Assembly (NCBI RefSeq): GCF_964340395.1
Contig: NC_135553.1
Location: 2,771,001 to 2,835,000 of the forward strand
Direction of reading: 5' to 3'
From: Glandiceps talaboti
Lineage: Eukaryota > Hemichordata > Enteropneusta > Spengelidae
Length of the DNA stretch: 64,000 bases
In this document: positions 12,601 through 24,530 of the stretch, piece by piece
Numbering within the stretch: the stretch's first letter is position 1
How the letters are laid out: each line of letters starts with the position of its first letter
The notes under the pieces: generated by a model
Database searches by the model: none
The model's input: only the letters and a program-made list of their open reading frames with translations
Told to the model about the DNA's origin: nothing
Made by a program: the position numbers and the translations under genes

Positions 12601-14925
12601 TCAGGGGTTTTTTTTAACGTTTGCATTGTACTTTTAATTTTTGCAATGATTTTACACGAGATCTATGGGAGATGTCTTACTGTATTAATGTACTCGGAAA
12701 CATGAAAATAATGTTCTCCGTGAATTTGTGTTTGTTTTGATTTTGAGGAAATATCTGTGACATCTTTTTGTAACATTGACACAATTTCAGTTATTAACGC
12801 AACTTGATTTGAAGTTTACAATTTGAACCTACAAAATACTGAAGTTTCAGTAAGTAAAAATAATAATTACATACCAGTAAAATCATTTTACCTCATATTG
12901 CCTTGTTAATATTTGATCTGTTACGATTCCATTTGTGGTCTTGAGTTCACCATTGCTTGAGGTGATCTTTAACTTCTGTTACAACAATCACAATGAAATA
13001 TATTATATGAATTTACATATTGTAGAATGCCAACTAAGTTTGCTAGTGGAATTTTATTTTTATTTAATTTTCTCTTCTTCAATCAATATATTATTATAGT
13101 TATCCTCTTTTTTTGCTATGATTTTATGTTTTTCCCTTTCTGTTTTCTTTTCCCTTTTTCTGGCTTTTTTTTCAAAATATGTAAATAGAATAGACTTCCG
13201 ACTTGGAAAAATTATCATATATATCATAATTATATTTATATATAGTTGGTTCCAACGAATTGGAACACATAAAAAGAAAGATGATAATTATTATTGTGCT
13301 GAATGTAAGTATTACTAAAGTTTGTCATATATTTCAATACTACTAAAATATATATTTCAATACTACTAAAACAAACAAACATCAAAATGGGGTACATTGA
13401 AATGAAACAAAAAAGAGACATGTCATTTCATGAGCCATATGTTTCTACCCTTACAGAGACAGTTGTGGAACATACTCTATCAATGCTGGAAAAGGGCTAT
13501 CCAAGACAGCAGAAAAACAGTCATTCGTCATTGAACACAGGGAGACAGAATCCATCTAGCTCCACCTCCAACCAATTTTCCCCATCCTGGTGCTAGCTAG
13601 CTGCAGACTTCACACTTGGTATACCACCAACAATGATATACCTATCACCAGAGTTATATCATGTCTGGGAGTGCAAACAATGTCTGTAGTCAGACTGTCG
13701 GCAGGCAATGACAGTAACATATCACTCATGCATGAACCATGTTATCGTAATGGGTATAAACTGAAAGCAATATATTTCAACAATGTATCTTTGCCACATA
13801 TGATAAAACACACATGGTTTAGAGTTCTATTGGTGTAGATAAAACCCCAGGCAATGTGTTGGCTGTCTTAGATAAAACTCAAAGAATATCTGTGGGAATT
13901 ATTAGTATCATGAGACATAGCTTCTTTGAGTCAGTGCATAGTTTTTAGTACATATGTGTGATTCATCCCTCAAGAACTTTCACTTTCCAGCGCATACAAT
14001 ATTATTTAACTAGTCCATAGTACAAGTATACCAAACCAAAACATCAGTTTGCTATCCTTGACTTTCACATATAGCTCTATTAATTCTGTTCGATATATAG
14101 TTTGGTTATTGAAACTACCGTAGTTTCAATAATTAGTTATTCAGTTTGCATGGTGGGACTAGCTGGTACTCAGAGTAACTGTTGTACAGCACACATTAAT
14201 AACAGTGTTGGGTCAACACTGAAACAATACAATGTGCCTACTTGGAAACTTTTGTTCCTGTACGTTTGACACACAAATTTTAATTCAAACTCTTCCCTTC
14301 GCATACAAATTGGTAGACTTGCATTCCTTTACTTTACTTTATACACACACACTGTGACACACACTATGCTCATTTGTGTAACTATTGGTGTGTATACACC
14401 GTGACTGTAGACGGTTGTTGGTCCAAAACGTTTCACATCATCAAATATTGTATACCCTACTTTGGTAAATATAGCTTCATTTGATAGTTTTTGTCTTGTG
14501 TGAAAAAATCAGAATAATTTTGAATTCTTTATGATCAATTCGAATAATTATCCTCAAGATTTAATAATTAATAAATTATTAAGGCACTTCAGATTTTATG
14601 TTTTTCAATTGTAACAGTCCAATGTTCAAATGAAATACTATTGTGTCTACTTTTTTTATGATAAAGATGCTAACACATATCACTGAAAAGCTTTCCAACA
14701 ATCAAAATGTTCATGACATTCCCAAGTTATTTAACCAAGACTAACAAGTAGGTATTGTCAAGGCTTTGACTGTCAGAGGAATCTACAAAACAATGTACAA
14801 CACAAAGAGAGATGAAGTCAATAGTAACAACCACAAGTTTGTTGACAGAATTCAAACTGACAGAATTATGCTGTAAGCATGTGATTTCTACTATTCTATG
14901 AAAACATAGATGAAATAATAAATTT
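12601..14925. other. Intergenic stretch, no supported gene
   Basis: Several short open frames (13118-13838) have no recognisable domain and no splice-site support. A near-perfect 23-bp palindrome (11-bp arms, one central base) lies at 14108-14130. A possible second exon for the minus-strand gene at 14926-15099 is 14727-14782. Confidence 0.5.
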
Positions 14926-15099
14926 CTAATTACTTTTATCTGCATCAGCAACTTTCAGGCTCATTTGTAGACCACCACAACATTCAGAAAGATCTTGTAA
15001 AAGCTCTTTACACATAGTTAGACTGGTACGTCGGAACTGCATCCACTCATCGTCTTTGCTGGCCATCATTGCTCTGGCAACCCAGTTTTTCTTCTCCAT
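14926..15099 (-). CDS. First exon of an unrecognised minus-strand gene
   Basis: The frame opens with an ATG at 15099-15097 in an excellent context (ACCATGG). It encodes 57 residues if unspliced: it starts MEKKNWVARAMMASKDD, continues EWMQFRRTSLTMCKELLQDL, then a Cys-Cys-Gly-Gly turn and MSLKVADADK. The composition is protein-like, with amphipathic helices and no low complexity. A GTAATT donor at 14933 would end the exon at 14934 in phase 1. An acceptor at 14784-14783 would join an exon 14727-14782 that continues in frame for 17 residues to a TAA (73 aa in total), but that second exon is weak. I do not recognise the family. The 5' flank points toward 15.1-15.7 kb. Confidence 0.5.
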   Translation of the reverse strand: MEKKNWVARAMMASKDDEWMQFRRTSLTMCKELLQDLSECCGGLQMSLKVADADKSN

Positions 15100-15811
15100 G
15101 GTTTCTTTTGTCGTAAATTGTCACACGATTGTGATAAATGTCCTTATGCTTTCAGGGCACTAACAGATTGTATGGAAGTTGAGACACCACTTTTTATGAT
15201 GCAGAATTCCCTGATGACTATATCACGTGTATCTCCACAGGGTATAATACAATGGGGCTACGTTGAACACACTCCATGTACGAACAACTGTACCATGTGA
15301 CAACAACACCTAATTATGGGAGTTTTGTTGATTAAATCACTCTTAACATATGCTGATCAGATATCTATGACTAATATGTGTCAAATTCTCCCCTCTCATT
15401 GATTCTCCATTGTTATTACACACAGTCACACTGTTGGCATTCCAACAAGGTAAAGCTGGTGACGCTGGAATAAACTATAAACCCAATGTCAAGAAACGTA
15501 CCTGAGCTGTCAAAATGTACGATGTGAAACAGCTGGCCACTGACTAGATTACCTCTAAAAGAAACTTCAGAACAGTCAGGTTGAATTGGACCAAAGTCTG
15601 GTGTGTGTGGTCTGAGTGAGTTAGAGAGTACATATCAGAGTGACGTGTTTTGCCCCATTCTGTCTAAGTATACAATAGAGGTAGATAGACAGCTCTCTTA
15701 CTTGAAGATTGAACAAACACTGCAGACAGTTACAATTAGGCTAAGGTAGATCAATAAAAGGCACATAACAATAACAATAAAGAGGACTTTATTGAGGGGG
15801 ATTTAGGCAAA
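15100..15811. promoter_or_regulatory. Possible 5' flank of the minus-strand gene at 15.1 kb
   Basis: This is inferred only from position: it lies immediately upstream of the minus-strand start codon at 15099. No TATA box or CpG island stands out, and there is no supported exon. Confidence 0.2.
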
Positions 15812-16413
15812 TTACGCAACCTCAAGCATTTCCCATGGTTAGTATCATTAGAGAGAGGACACTCACAATTTAATAGTGATTTCTGATACCCATTCTTGAA
15901 TCATTAAACAATAGGAATCAACAACATGAAAACAACGAAAAACTAATGCTCAGGTAATTCATCAATTAAGTCCAAAACGGTTGTGGTTTACCAGATGCTT
16001 ACAACACATTCAAGTTGAAAGACCGACAGGTACATGCACAGTACGAATGTCATTCACCCTTACTTCTTGTCTATTTTATAAACCGGAAAGAATAACAAAA
16101 AAACAAGTTATGCAACCTCAAGCATTTCCCATGGTAGGTATCATTAGAGAGAGGATTGACACTTACAATTTAATACAATATTAATAGTGATTCCTGATAC
16201 CCATATTTGTATCATCAAACAATGGGGAATAGACAATATGAAAACAACAAAGCTATTCAGGTAATACATCAAGTCCAAAACGGTTGTGGTAATTACCAGA
16301 TGCTTACAACACATTCAAGTTGAAAGACCGATAGGTACATGCACAGTACAAATGTCATTCACCCTTACTTTTTGTCTATTTTATAAACCAGAAGAATGAC
16401 AAAAAACAAGTCA
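15812..16413. repeat. ~300-bp tandem duplication, two copies
   Basis: Copies 15812-16107 and 16109-16413 share the blocks GCAACCTCAAGCATTTCCCA, CCAAAACGGTTGTGGT, CAGATGCTTACAACACATTC and CATTCACCCTTACTT, in the same order. They are near-identical within blocks and separated by small indels. Neither copy is coding. Confidence 0.9.
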
Positions 16414-18420
16414 ATAACGGTTAAAATAATAAAAAACCAGATTTACAACTGCATACAGGTAAAAAAGAACTCAACATCCTGTTTTGTTTGTAAACTTCAA
16501 CACTGCTTCACAATGGACAACAGTTTTTTATCAAAGACACCTCACATGTTATCCACAGGTGCATGAACACAGGGAAGTTATAAAAACATTGTACGTCACG
16601 TCAAAATCTCCTTTACAATACAGTCTTTCCTATTGCATTATCAGTGTTATTAGACATTCGCTCTTTACCTTCTGTCACGTCCTTAAAAGCATTTTTATTG
16701 CTGTAGAGCGTACACTGTGACCGCTACATTCATTACTCTTTGTCTGATTCTTTGTTCAGAACTATATTTCTCATACAATAAATATTTGATGCACATTATT
16801 ATTTCATGTTTGGTTTTCTGGATTTCATGCATGTGATTAATTTATGTCTTATATTTTGTATTTTACAAACAGTAAGGGGGTCTTCAAATGAAAATTCATC
16901 TCTGTAGGTAAACCGATATCAAAATTAAACTTTAATTCACAAACTTGAAAATTGTTCCTGAATTTTTGACTGCACACTTCAGTCTATTGCAATACAACAG
17001 TAAGGGGAGTTGAAATCAGACTTTATATTTTACACACCATCTAAAATGACACTTGAAATTTTTTGTCTAATTGTTATAATACCAATGGAAAACTCAAAAT
17101 CAAGCACCATATTTTGAATATCTTTCTAAGTTTTGTGAGATTGATGTTCAGGTCTCTGGGTTTATAGTTACTAAATGAAAATTTCTACTCATAGATTTAA
17201 AAATTTCTTGGAAACAAATCCCAAATTGTTGATGACATCTAATCAGTATCGTCAGAGATTGTACTGGTTTTTAAGTTTTACTCAAAGGATGTTGAAATGC
17301 TACAGAAACTTTTGAAAAGCAAATAAGTATGATTCAAACTGCTAAATTTCCCTAGGTAATGTTTACCTGGATTATAAGTAATGACTACTTCATAGTTCAA
17401 ATATTATTAATAATATTCAAGTGATGGTAAACTCTTTGAACATAAATTTGCATAGCCAATTTTCTTGTTAAATGTAAGTACTTGTCTTGGTATAAAACAT
17501 ATAAAACAAACTACATATTGATGGCCTTGAATTGGGAGATTAAAACTCAAGATTTCATTTTTATTTTCTTGAATGAAATATGGGATTGTTACTGGCACCA
17601 TGCAATGAGTGTAATTATGTAGCAATGATGATTGCTGAGGTTGACGACCTTTTGTACCTTGTTTATACTTAGTGGGTTGAACCACATCCATTAGTTCACA
17701 ATGTAGTCAAAGTATGATGAATACTAAGGATGGATGTTATGAATGACTGAATTCCTAATAGTTGTAGTAATTATGGCACAGGTTATTACTTATAGTGCCA
17801 TGTCGACTTAGATTTAGACAATATGCTAACATCAAAATATTCAAACATTGAGAGGGGATGCATCAGTGGATTGATGGGGTGGAGTCACCCTGTTTTTGAA
17901 ATTGGAAGTTGGAGGGGGTCATTACGTTTTGGGTTTTACAGAGGGGGTCAGAGATTTTGTCAGCCCAATGGAAAACAAAAACAAAAACAAGAACACTTTG
18001 TGATTGGCCATTCTGTAACTAGAAAAATGTAAATTTATGCCAACATTAATACATAATATGTCAGAATATACTCTCCCACTTTGTTATAATAGGCTATGTG
18101 TGCATTTTATATCAATAATTCCCAAGGCCAGAAGCTCATACTTGTGGGCTATATAAAATTAAAGGTAACTCTCCTTCTACCAAATATACATTTTTTGCCA
18201 ATCCAAACCACAGCTCGATACAAATTTAGCAATTCAAGGCAGACTTTCTCCTTCATCCTACCTCCAATAATCTAACACCAATGACAATATTCTTGATGCA
18301 CTGTAACATCATTCTACATATTGTTTCATTTTGTTTGCCAAAATATAGTTCTATAGATTTCCTGGTTGTGTGTTAGTGATTTAATTATATGTGTATTGTT
18401 TCAGTGCACAGAATTTTAAT
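16414..18420. other. Intergenic stretch, no supported gene
   Basis: No exon with convincing coding composition plus splice sites was seen on either strand. The open frames at 16484-16720 and 17407-17691 look random. Confidence 0.5.
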
Positions 18421-18422
18421 AC

Positions 18423-18511
18423 TAGTCCTGCTTGCATACAGAGTCATATGGGGGACTCGATTCTGACAATTGTCCCTCCTTTCTCCCGTGCACTATCTAC
18501 AAGCAGGACTA
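18423..18511 (+). mobile_element. Short MITE, copy A (89 bp)
   Basis: Perfect 12-bp terminal inverted repeats TAGTCCTGCTTG (18423-18434) and CAAGCAGGACTA (18500-18511) flank a core that matches, on the opposite strand, a second copy at 46358-46484. The core at 18452-18479 is a 28-bp exact match to 46421-46448. It includes the palindrome GACAATTGTC. There is no coding capacity, so it would need a transposase supplied elsewhere. I could not define a clear target-site duplication. Confidence 0.75.
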
Positions 18512-19454
18512 AGAATTTACATGACAGTAATTCTTCCTATGAAAGAAACATAACACTAAAACAGTACAAATCTGAACTAGTTGCAATGCTCTTAGAACTG
18601 ACCATTATCAGTACCAATTCAAGGTCAAAAGTCACTTGGAAGAAAAAAAGACACTCTAGTCACCAATATCACAGAGTTAATCTTACACACATATACTGAG
18701 AGAGTAAAGAAAGTTTGTATGGTTCTAATCACTGACAAGGTACATGCTGGGATCTACTTTTATCTACAATAACAATGCATGTAAAGAACTTTTTACAAGG
18801 CTTCTCTAAAGGCAAATAAACAAACAGGTGTGAATTTGTCTTTATTTGAAAACAAAGTTTATCATTAGAGAGTGTACATAAACAGTTGTATGGTTTCACA
18901 CAGTAAGCTGCAGCGTTTCACACAGTAAACTGAACAAGAAAGTTGAAATTTAAAGAGAGGAAAGTTGTAAAAAACATCAATTTGCAGCTTGCTTCCATTA
19001 TCATCATTCAGTACAAGTTTTGTTCCATGGTAAATGTATGATTCAATGTTAATGCGGTCATGGCTTGGTCATGCTTGACATGAAGGAAAGGAAATTAGTT
19101 TGAAAGTAATATGCCATAACATTCCACCTGTCCATATGGGGACAAGCATTTCTGAAAACCAATTGTCCAAGACAAACAGTGTCTCTCCGGGACAGTCAAA
19201 CAGGTATAGGTGTCCTAGTATTAAGTAATAATCTTTATTTATACAGGATAGTTCTTTAAGTATATAAATACTTGTCTCACAAGAAGTCCAGTGAGGGCCA
19301 TCCCTCATGGATTCAGTGTGAGTCCTGAAGTATATTGTGTGTTCCTATCATACATTCAGGCTTGTTTGCTGGATCTAAATTGTACCATTTGATGTATTTG
19401 GAGATTGAATGACAAAGTATATGTAACAGAAAGAGAGAGTTCAAAAGACAGCTA

Positions 19455-19612
19455 GTACAATATAGTTACTTTGGAATGGCAAATTGGGAACGAATGCAAT
19501 GTTTCGATCTGTCTACTATGGACCTTGTTCATTGCGTTATCAAGGTCTGTATAGACAGATAGAAACATCACATTCGTTTCCAATTTACTCTTCCAAAGTA
19601 ACTATATTGTAC
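19455..19612. repeat. Long imperfect hairpin, ~72-bp arms
   Basis: The left arm 19455-19527 and right arm 19541-19612 are reverse complements at roughly 85-90% identity, with a 13-nt loop. The ends pair as GTACAATATAGTTACTTTGGA with its complement, and the arms close with GACCTTG/CAAGGTC. Candidates are a foldback transposon remnant or a hairpin RNA locus. Reading frames across it are a by-product. Confidence 0.85.
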
Positions 19613-19829
19613 TGTCCTATTGATTCTTGGAACCATGAACAATATATTCTCCAATATAGTACTTTTGCATACTGATGCCACTTTCTAAGGAACCCCAGTT
19701 TAAATGACTGCAGAAATCCAACAGGTGGTTGAATACCAATACAGGTTAGTACAGACTGCCACTAATGGATCATGGAAATTAAGACTGCAGATTCTAAGAT
19801 TTCTTTGTAATTTTTTGGTATCATTACAT

Positions 19830-20160
19830 CATCAAAACCTGTCAAATTTCAACTCAATTATTATGTAACTGTTAAACCTTGTAGCCAAGTCAGTCTCAGA
19901 CTTAGTACTTCTTCAATGATTGAAATCAAAACTTGTCAAATTTCAACTCAATTAAGGTAACAAACCCTGTGGCTAAGTCACCCTTAGACTTCTGATTCAA
20001 AGATTTATTTTTTTTGTTTTTGTTTCAAGTATTTTGATAATCCTCACATTTTGTTCTCTGACAACTTAATAAAACTTGTCAAACTTCAATTCAAGTAAGG
20101 TAACAAACCCTGTGGCCAAGTCAGCCTGAGACATCTGATTCAAAGATTTATTTGTTGTTT
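19830..20160. repeat. Degenerate ~100-140 bp direct repeat, three copies
   Basis: Three copies of a segment containing AACTTGTCAAATTTCAACTC, AACAAACCCTGTGGCTAAG and TTCTGATTCAAAGATTTAT start near 19845, 19930 and 20070. There is no coding potential. Confidence 0.6.
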
Positions 20161-20708
20161 GGTATTGTTATATCATTGAATCCGTAAAACAACATTCTTG
20201 AGCCTCAGGGACTGATTATCTACTATTTATATTCAGGTAACTCAAATGCAGCAATTAGATGAGGTATACTGATCCAAAATAAAGGCTTTCCTACTTTAAA
20301 TTTTCAGAAAGTCAGACGTGGTTTCTTTTCAAACGTTTGAAAACTATTGAGTGTGCCACTTCTAATTGTTGTTTTTCTTTTTACTCATTTGTTGTTTTCT
20401 TCAAGTGAAGTCCTATTGTTATCATTGACTTCTATCACCAAGTCAACATTTTACTTCTGAGCCACAATCTATGGATTAAAAGAAACTTCAATTTAAACTT
20501 TTTCCAGTAAAATTTCTCTTGCAACAGACAAACTCAGTCTGATGACATTACATAGACTGTGGTGGTTGGGAAAACTGTCAAGATTTCATTAGGCTCAAAC
20601 ATTTTGATCTGTCAGTGTGTATGGAAACACTCAGTACATGGTATTAAAACTTAAAAGTTTAAATAACAGAATGGTTTGGCTCAAATCTTTTTGTTATTTC
20701 TTTTACAG

Positions 20709-20804
20709 GAAAGAAAGCATAACAAAAATAGAAAGAGCTGCTGGGCACATAAATGTAAGATATGTTTATAGAGGAGTTGACAAGAATGGTAGAGAGTTAT
20801 ACAG
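20709..20804 (+). CDS. Candidate internal exon, unrecognised protein
   Basis: A pyrimidine-rich acceptor (TTGTTATTTCTTTTACAG) precedes 96 nt that are open in one frame only. They encode KESITKIERAAGHINVRYVY followed by RGVDKNGRELY, and a TACAG/GTAACT donor ends the exon in phase 2. Start and end phases match each other (2-2), as expected for an internal exon. An internal AAT/GTAAGA site offers a shorter alternative ending in phase 0. Downstream, 21061-21142 has an acceptor and an open frame starting VPVRRIEGVIIGFNGWPLES, but it is phase-compatible only with the shorter form. I do not recognise the family and found no further exons. Confidence 0.35.
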
Positions 20805-21670
20805 GTAACTGTATATACAACACAAACAATAGTCAAATGGAGGTCTTGAGGCTAAAAACTCAGACCTAAATAGAATAATGGGATGACCAGGTTTCCAGCC
20901 ATGGGGCACATTCCCTAAAGTGACAGATGCATGTACATGTAAATACAATTGGATGATAGTATTACGTATGCAACGTTTTTTTACACAGTTTGTTGTGAAG
21001 TTATCAACCCATGAAAGATAGAAAGATATATTGTTCATTACGATTTCAATTACACCACAGGTGCCTGTTAGAAGAATAGAAGGAGTAATCATTGGCTTCA
21101 ATGGTTGGCCCCTGGAGTCAGTGGTAATAATCCTCCCAGCAGGTGACATCTCTGTTAATCTGTGCAATGGTTACTCTGTCAAATACTTCATAGATCTCTT
21201 TCTATGTCAGCATGTGTTTACAATACTAACACTATATTGAGACAGTATTGTGTACATTTGCAACATTGCTCCACATATAACCAAACACACACAAATCAAA
21301 CAATACTGACAGAAGTGCCAATTGGACTCAGTCTGTTCAAATGAATTCCCCTCATGACCTCGTAGTTCATCATACTTAATTCTTACTAGAAATACTGAAA
21401 TACCCATCAACACTGCACCAAAGATAGTACTTTTAAGCTAGCTGAGTTTTCTTTATTGTAACACATATACAATGCAATAATAGTATTACATGCAAGCAAG
21501 ATGCTGTTTTTTTTTATCTAAGTGGATGTCTTAAGACATTCAAACACTTCGATCTTGTGGCATTCGTTGGGGTGGCCTGATAAGTACAATGTGCCTTGTA
21601 CATAGACTGTGTGCATGAGGGTTATGAAAAGCTGATACATGCTAAAATGTGTGGATAGACTACATGTGAC

Positions 21671-21820
21671 CATAGACCCTCCACCATGGTGGAGGGTCTA
21701 TGATGTGACAGAGGAACTATCATGATGTGTGTAACTTGTAAGCAAGCTTTTGGGTCCAGGCATAGACCCTCCACCCACAGGATACGCAACTGTGGCATGG
21801 GTGGAGGGTCTATGGTCCTG
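21671..21820. repeat. Nested palindromic element
   Basis: Positions 21671-21702 are a perfect 32-bp palindrome (16-bp arms ending CATAGACCCTCCACCA, no spacer). After 54 bp, the same core recurs as a hairpin: 21761-21777 pairs with 21798-21814 over 17 bp, with flanking CCAGG/CCTGG and inner CACAG/CTGTG pairs extending the stem. CATAGACCCTCCAC is thus present four times, twice on each strand. A small foldback element is the simplest reading. Confidence 0.85.
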
Positions 21821-22657
21821 GCAAGCACTTAACAAACCGGAAACAAAAGTTTAAATGGACCAAAAAGAACAGATTTAATTTAATTGATAGTGACTTTTTT
21901 ACCTCAGGTTATCTCTTCCAGTTGTATTTAAGGCTAGTTCTGCCATAGGGCTTGTCTATTTCATTCATTCCATCAAACCCAGTGTGTGTGCTTTGTGCAA
22001 GGTGCACTGTTGAAGCTATGTAAATACTCGGACAACAAAGTCTTGTGTCAAGTGCCCCAACAGTGCATCTTGAAAATGCTATTATCTGTACACATACACT
22101 TTACTGTGGTGTACACACAGAAAAGATCTCAAGGTATTCCAGTTACTTTAAAGCTATAATCTACTACAACAATATTGGTTTCAGTTTGTCATTTCTTTCC
22201 AAATTTTAGTAGGGATTCTCCTTGTTTTTGGTTGTCTACACTAACTCCATAGCAAACATACTTATTGCCATCAATTATCTGAGATTGTTGTACAACTAAT
22301 TGTCGTCCCAATTCACAACTTTTTTGACCCCCTTTTTCACTGTTTATTTTGTGTTACAATGTGTTTTTGTTTTGGAGACTCAAAGTGGGTCATGTGACAG
22401 TGAAAAGAGACGTACACAACAATTAGAAAAACATTTAATGTTCTTTCAATAAGTTTGCTTATGTGAGTTTTGTCATAAGTCAGGATCAGAATCTCAGAAT
22501 TTACAGATTCCCCAGTAAATTCACATCAAAAACTTTTGAAAGTTTAATCAAAGGTTTTTGGACATTGGAGAGCCAATGTCTAAGCTTAAACTAAAGGTTT
22601 TTCATGGGTCCAAATGTCAGCCTTATCAGATCTCCCATAGCCCTTAGAATTTAGAAT

Positions 22658-22723
22658 GTCTTGGTGTTACTATCTCAAGAAGCTTGCTGTGTACAGAGTT
22701 TCTTGAGATAGTAACATCAAGAC
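22658..22723. repeat. Short hairpin, 24-bp stem
   Basis: The left arm 22658-22681 and right arm 22700-22723 pair over 24 positions with one mismatch around an 18-nt loop. The size resembles a pre-miRNA hairpin, but only the fold supports this. A smaller perfect hairpin (GACATTGG, AGAG loop, CCAATGTC) lies at about 22561-22580. Confidence 0.7.
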
Positions 22724-23589
22724 AAGTCTGGGGAAGAGCTCTCGTATTATTGAAATGTATGGATGCATGCATGTATAAAATAGTATATTTTATTGGATGA
22801 AAGAAATAAAAAGCAAAAGCTCATCTTTTTTTCGTTTAGTGTAGAAGAACTTTCTGAACGTGAATTTTAACCTTTGACCAACTTAGTATATCTTTGATTA
22901 TTTCAATACATTCTCCTCTTGCAAAAAAAGGAGAAATAAAGGATGCTGGTTACACTTGAAAAGACAACTACTAAAAGGTTACCATTTAGTGACGTCACAT
23001 GTTTACAGGTAGACACCACTTTGATCAAGTTGAAGATTGGGTACAAATGTTATTCATCAGTCTGTCCTACAAGGAAAGGATGATCTTTTAATTGTCGAAA
23101 CTAAGACTATAGACACTTTGTAACAGTTTGGTATTTCCTGTGTTTGCTGACTTTAGGCTCTCATCTATGCATTGTCGGCTAATAGGACTTAAAGTTCCTG
23201 TATTTGCTAACTTAAGGCTCTTTTTGCACTAAACAGGCATTTGACATAACGATTGACGTCAAAGTTGAAATTGTTTGTATAGTTTGAAAAAACAAGTCAA
23301 CAAAGCAGTTTGTTTACAAGGATAGACTGACTGCAATGCCATGTTTCAATATTTGGAAACTGATAACATTCTTTCTATTTAGTATTCTCAAAGTAAGTCT
23401 TGTTTGTGCCACATGCATGTTTTTCTTTAGTGTGATGTGAAATTCTTCTTGGGACAACATCCATTTCAAGGCACAACTTTCAAATGAACATGGACAATAA
23501 TTATTTGAAATTGTGCAATTCTTGCTCAAGTTGAGAGTTTTATGTGCTAAATGAGGCCCAGCTACTTCCTACTATGGGAAAGTTTTGCA

Positions 23590-24530
23590 CAAAGTACAAA
23601 GATTGTGTTAGCTATGTTCAGTGTGTCACATATATGAATTCACATGTACTCACAGTCTAGGGATAGTTTGTGGATGGCCTCAGGAGAATTTACGCACACA
23701 AATATTTATGTCCTAAGTCTAGAATGGTTTTAAGATAGACAGGTTTATAATTAAATAGATGCTAGGATATCAAAATGTACAAGGATTGTGTTAGCTATGT
23801 TCAGTATGGTACTGTGGTGTCACATATATGAATTCACATGCAGTCACAATTTAGCGATACTTTGTGGATGGCCTCAGGAGAATTTATGCATCCAAATATT
23901 AACGTCCTAGTCTAGAATGGTTTTAAGATAGACAGGTTTATAATTAAATAGATGCTAGGATATCAAAATGTACAAGGATTGTGTTAGCTATGTTCAGTAT
24001 GGTACTGTGGTGTCACATATACGAATTCACATGCAGTCACAGTCTAGGGATAGTTTGTGGATGGCCTCAGGAGAATTTATGCATCCAATTTAAAAGGTCT
24101 ACATCCTAAGTCTAGAATGGTTTTAAGATAGACAGGTTTATAATTAAATAGATGCTAGGATATCAAAATGTACAAGGATTGTGTTAGCTATGTTCAGTGT
24201 GGTAATGTGGTGTCACATATACGAATTCACATGCAGTCACAGTCTAGGGATAGTTTGTGGATGGCCTCAGGAGAATTTATGCATCCAATTTAGAAGGTCT
24301 ACATCCTAAGTCTAGAATGGTTTTAAGATAGACAGGTTTATAATTAAATAGATGCTAGGATATCAAAATGTACAAGGATTATGCTGTTCAGTATTGTACA
24401 GGACCTTTGGTGTCACATGCAATCAAAGTTACCGAGAGTTTGTGGAAGGTTTCTGGTTTATGTCCTAAGTCAGGAATGGTTTGACGACTGGTATATTTTA
24501 TAATTACACAGGTGGATATCAAAATATCCT
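23590..24530. repeat. ~190-200 bp tandem repeat, about 4.7 copies
   Basis: The unit boundary text ATCAAAATGTACAAGGATTG recurs at about 23769, 23962, 24162 and 24362, giving periods of 193, 200 and 200 bp. Inner copies are near-identical, including GATGGCCTCAGGAGAATTTA and CTAGAATGGTTTTAAGATAG. The last copy (after 24364) is diverged and truncated. Non-coding. Confidence 0.93.

Noticed and set aside
13387-13838. Consecutive plus-strand frames as a possible gene
   Set aside because: Three unlinked frames without splice consensus, conserved motif or codon bias.
18391-18699. 102-codon plus-strand frame
   Set aside because: Its first third lies in the MITE copy A, and the remainder has no recognisable feature.
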